From NCBI GenBank assembly GCA_030704615.1, contig CM060734.1, forward strand, positions 44,344,042-44,408,041: a stretch of 64,000 nucleotides of DNA. Reading direction: 5' to 3'. This stretch comes from Takakia lepidozioides. Lineage: Eukaryota > Streptophyta > Takakiopsida > Takakiales > Takakiaceae. Positions within the stretch are counted from its first letter, which is position 1; every line of letters begins with the position of its first letter. The position numbers and the translations under genes are program-made. Of this stretch, positions 60,150 to 64,000 are shown one piece after another. The notes beneath the pieces are model-generated. The model had not been told where the DNA came from and ran no database searches. It saw only the letters and a program-made list of their open reading frames with translations.

Positions 60150-61130
60150 CCGGAGCTATGGAAGTGAACAAAATTGCTGGGTTTCCACAACTGGTTCTGG
60201 TGACTTTTGACTCAGGAAGGCATTAATGGACATATTGACAGCATTTTGTGTGCCACAGGTCTCCCTTGCAAGAGCCCAGCTGATTGATCTGGTAATTCTT
60301 CTACATGGTCACCAACTTGATTTCCTTCCATGGTATGGCATGGAAAAGGAGTGGATTGAATGAATTCCAGCTGGGAAATGAAGGTTAAGCATCAGCAATT
60401 GCTTCATAACAGTTTAGTCAACTATGATGCTTGTGGAGTCGGAATTTAGGAGCTTCGCTCAGTAGTAATTCATTAAGCAATTGTGTGGTTCAATCTTAAA
60501 ACACTTGCAGACGTTAGTAGGCCATTGCCTCATGAAATCTTTTTCGTTGATGTGATGAGTTCAGTAGCATTGCTCTATCTTTGCAGACTAACAAACATTG
60601 TACGGAGGTTGTAAAAGCTTCATCGTTTGTCAAATCTAATCGTAGTCAGCTTGCAAATCAAGCTGAAAGATGCAGCAGCCTTTTTTGCATTTCAGGGGGC
60701 AGCCCACTGGTTGGTTCAGTGCTCTGCCTGTGCATAACTAGGTGATCCTGGATTCTAAGACACATCTCAGTATGGACTCTGTAAAGCCAAATACTTTGTA
60801 AATTGCTTCATGTTAAAACTATCTTTCCTTTCAACAAGACTGCCATTCTTCAAAGTTTGGAATGTCTTACTGTACAACCTATTTCCTTGCGTTGCTTTCC
60901 TTTCCTTTTCTTTCCCACAGGTAAGACTGACTGCAGTTTAGCCACCAGTTGCAAAATAATCGATCTAGTTTCAAAATGGTATTCAGGGTCACATGGCATC
61001 CCTGTAACTCCCAGTGCTAGCCTGCTTTGGCAGGAGAGAGTGTGCATACCTTGTGTGTCTACATTGTTGACTTGTAGCAAGGTCTGCAATGGTCTATCAA
61101 CTGCAGCTGGAATCAACCTAGTATGACTTT
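60150..61130. repeat. Inverted ~1-kb segment relative to unit 1
   Basis: The reverse complement of this stretch matches about 35880-36900 (for example GGCAGAGCACTGAACCAACC and AATGGCCTACTAACG-like strings). Both flanks, 60016-60115 and from 61270, match unit 1 directly. AATCCAGGATCACCTAG is present on both sides of the left junction, so part of the segment was also duplicated. No gene is involved. Confidence 0.7.
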
Positions 61131-61453
61131 GTGGACTAATGCGCATTGTACAGTGATTGTGAAAGATCCAGGAAAAGGTGTCACTTAACTCGTTTGTAAA
61201 ATCTCATCTATTCTCTGAGATGTTGGAAATTTTAGTCAGCTTGCGAGTCAAGCTGGTCCGGCTGTGTAAGCTGGGTGTTGAATCGCTTCGAGCTGAATCG
61301 CTTTGGGTGTAAACACCCCAGCTGTTTTCCAAGACCTCGCCATCTCTATCTTGTTTGCATCCCTGTAGATTAGCAGTCTTTTGAAGTCAGATAACCCAGT
61401 ATGGAATAAGTGGAACCAGCTGAAATGCAAAAGCAACATAAATTGTAAGCATT

Positions 61454-64000
61454 TCATTTATGGACTTTCCAATTGAAAACACATCTTTGCACTCTATTGA
61501 GTAAGATTTGATTCAAACTCTTTGATCGCATTCTGGAGATGTAGACTGGTTGAGTAGAAAGGCTGAGTTTCCCCTCATTGCTCTTGCTTGCAAACCCATC
61601 CTCATAAAGGTCTTCTTCACTTTCTCTTGCATTCCCACTTTCAGCCTGCACTTCAATCTCCCTTTGGCAACTGTCTCTTTCAACCTCAATTTCACTCCTG
61701 CTTTCCGATTCAGTTTCGATCTCGAGCCTGAGGTCCTCATCAGCCTCAATTTCTTGGACTTGATTCTTGAATACTGCCCCTGCATATCCAACCTGGATAT
61801 CATCATCCCTCTCCTTGTCAATATCACTGGCATTACTCTCATGTTCAACGTCGTCACCACCATCTTGTTGGTCAGCTGTCAATAGAGCCACAGTTCTATC
61901 TGCGCTGCCATTGATCTCAACCCCTGCATCTGAAGCATCTGAGTTTTCTGCATCAGCTTCATCCTCTGTGACTGCACCTGCAAATTGTTCTTTCTCAGCT
62001 GTCAATAGTGTAATGGTTCTATATGGCATGCAAGTGCCCTCAACCCCTGCATCTAATGCCTGTGCACTTTCCCCATCAGCTTCATCGTCAGTGACAAAAC
62101 TTTCAATTTCCATGGAATTATTTTCTTTCTCAGCTGCCAGTAGCGTAACAGTTCCATGTGCTCTGCCATCGTCCTCAACCCCTGTATCTGAAGCTTGTTT
62201 GCCTTCACCATCAGATTCATGTTCTGTACTTGAATCGTCACTGTCCATGGCATCTGCAACATGATACCATCAAGTGTGGTGTTATTGAAAAGATCCCGAG
62301 GAGAGCAACACCAGTGTGCTAAGAATTTGAAGCTGAGGAAAACACAAGGGCCACTATAGCTCTATAGTGGAAAAGATTTGCTGATGCACCCCAAAGATGA
62401 ACATAAGAATGATGCAGACCAGGCTAGAGTTATGGCTACTAGGGTTGAAGGCTATGTACAACTAGGAGTGGGCACTTCCAAAGGGACTGCATAACCAAAG
62501 CCTCAGATGCCAGATGGACCCGGAGAGGCAATTCATGCAGACTCTTGATGTTCAAGGTATGAACAGAGGCTCCCTCCAACTTTCAATTTACTCTGTTTAT
62601 CTGCATTCATCGACAACCATCAGCTTGCCTCTGTTTCCTTCATCCCCTTTCCACACACAAGCTTCCCAAAACACAGTCATTGCAGTTACCAATCTCACTT
62701 GGATTTATCTCCTCCATAGCATTAGGATGCTCTCCACCAACTTCCACCCCCTGCTCTGGATCACTATCTCCTAGGCCACCCTCAACTGGATGCACATTGC
62801 AAGATGGCACACTGTCAGAGGCACCATAGGAGCACTGCTGGTGGGCACGGGCGTTCTGCATTGCCAGATCATGTTCTTTCTTCTCCTCATGGCACTTGAG
62901 GATCTTGGCTTCAAAATCATCAGCCAATGCCTTGACATCTGACTTAGCAAACTTCTTAGCCTGCCAGCACAGTTGAACTTGGAATAAGAACAAGCAGGTT
63001 GAGGCCATTGCTATCCATAAGGAGAGATTACACATCCACAATGATCACATTAGATGTGAACAGGGAGTTTCAGCAATATTCAGGGGAACAATATTACCTT
63101 AGTGACGATGGTTTTGAAGTGCTCTACACCCTCGTGGTCTCCAAGAGCGTAAGCCAGATCCCTCCATTGTCTGACATCTGGACAAGAATCAAGAAAAAAA
63201 TCACTCAGTTGCACGCCGAGACATAAGTATTTGAGCCCCAATCAGCAGGGAAAGGGCTTCATACATGATCAGCAATTGGGCAAATCTCCAACTGGGGTGA
63301 AAACTAACCAAATGTTCCCAAGAAGCGACGACACAGTTTTTCCAGAAGCCCCTCCTGTTGCTTGTCCTGTTTCACCAATGCTCCAACAGGGATGAATTTA
63401 GGCTGAGGTGAAATGTCAAAACTATCTGCGACTTGCTGACCAGTGTAAGTTCAACAGATCTGTTAATATGCAGTAGGAAGACTATTATGATCCTGATTAA
63501 TGAACACAATTTACATACAGGATAGATACAGTAAAAGGCAAATGGATACTGCCTGGACTAGTTATACCAATCATGCAGGTATGATACATACCTTGGTGAT
63601 GGCACCAATGAGAAAATGCATGATAGTGCGGAAGGTGTCCTGTGGCAGATCCGGCTTACTGGAGAGGCGGCTTAAGATATCTGGCAGCAAGTTATAAATC
63701 GGATTGTTGCCTGGGAATCATCAAAGCTCAATCACTTAGTGGAACACTCTTTGAGACAATTTCTCCATTCTAGAACCAGGGTTCCACAAACAATCATCAC
63801 TACCTCAACAGAATGGAAGTACTTTTAAGTAGCTCAGCTACTTCATCACCACAACTCAACCAGCACGTTGGCCAGACTAACCTTTTTTAGAAAGCTCAAG
63901 AATGAACAGCTTCACCAGATTCGCAATACGCTCATCCTCATCCTCCAACCGCAGCACCATCTCACTGATATGTCCCTTCACCTGGTATAATGTATGTGTG
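61454..64000 (-). CDS. CAP-D2: Second CAP-D2 copy, 3' half (continues beyond window)
   Basis: Six exons on - match the 3' exons of the first copy: 63882-63981, 63592-63710, 63309-63366, 63098-63177, 62690-62960 and 61454-62253. All have GT-AG borders and conserved phases. Exon 63098-63177 is 80 bp instead of 152 bp because exactly 72 bp are missing (junction about 63149), removing 24 residues (from CLAQLSYIDKG to FPKYQN) without a frame change. The acidic C-terminal exon is open but ends differently (SRMRSKSLNQILLN and on, instead of SRMRSKLRLPSKKVSP), and its repeats carry small in-frame deletions. The copy may be expressed, but whether the deletion inactivates it cannot be judged here. The 5' half lies outside the window. 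Confidence 0.8.

Overview
This window looks like nuclear DNA of a land plant. The coding parts are split by GT-AG introns, the gene families are plant-specific (DYW-type PPR proteins, an LRR receptor kinase, an OSB-type PDF motif, a plant-type KNL2), and the spaces between genes are full of decayed LTR elements, LINEs, SINE-like repeats and foldback DNA. The abundance of decayed DYW-PPR sequence hints at a seed-free plant (lycophyte, fern or bryophyte). That placement is an inference and I cannot name a species.

Layout. 1-5.6 kb is repeats: a zinc-ribbon-like transposon ORF with an in-frame stop, foldbacks, and a palindromic satellite. 5.6-14.0 kb is a multi-exon LRR receptor kinase gene on + that has decayed, with three nonsense codons, several frameshifts and a 10-bp duplication in the glycine loop. 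14-23.3 kb is transposon-derived: a possible TIR-bounded block, a Ty3/gypsy-like element with its primer-binding site and a locally inverted gag, and a reversed Ty1/copia fragment. 24.1-28.3 kb is a decayed PPR-DYW locus on + whose 5' part encodes pieces of the OSB PDF motif. 30.1-34.3 kb is a KNL2 homologue (SANTA domain plus CENPC-k motif), an apparently intact CENH3-loading factor. 37.5-51.55 kb (-) is a complete condensin I subunit CAP-D2 gene. I could join 20 exons into one open frame of 4848 nt (1615 aa), and nearly every large intron carries a fragment of one LINE family.

About 34.54-52.49 kb is one unit of a tandem duplication and 52.49-64.0 kb is the start of a second unit. The second unit carries a second CAP-D2 3' half (61.45-64.0 kb, cut by the window edge) with intact splice sites and one 72-bp in-frame deletion. 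It also contains an extra ~6.75-kb block (53.19-59.93 kb) bounded by inverted repeats and packed with fragments of host genes: PPR-DYW, an OSB motif and an ARF GTPase that keeps its introns. This looks like a gene-capturing (Pack-type) DNA transposon, and it holds PPR sequence in the opposite orientation to the 24-28 kb locus.

The two genes that look functional, KNL2 and CAP-D2, both act in mitotic chromosome structure and segregation. Their adjacency may be chance. No CRISPR, prokaryotic operon, rRNA or ordinary tRNA gene was seen.
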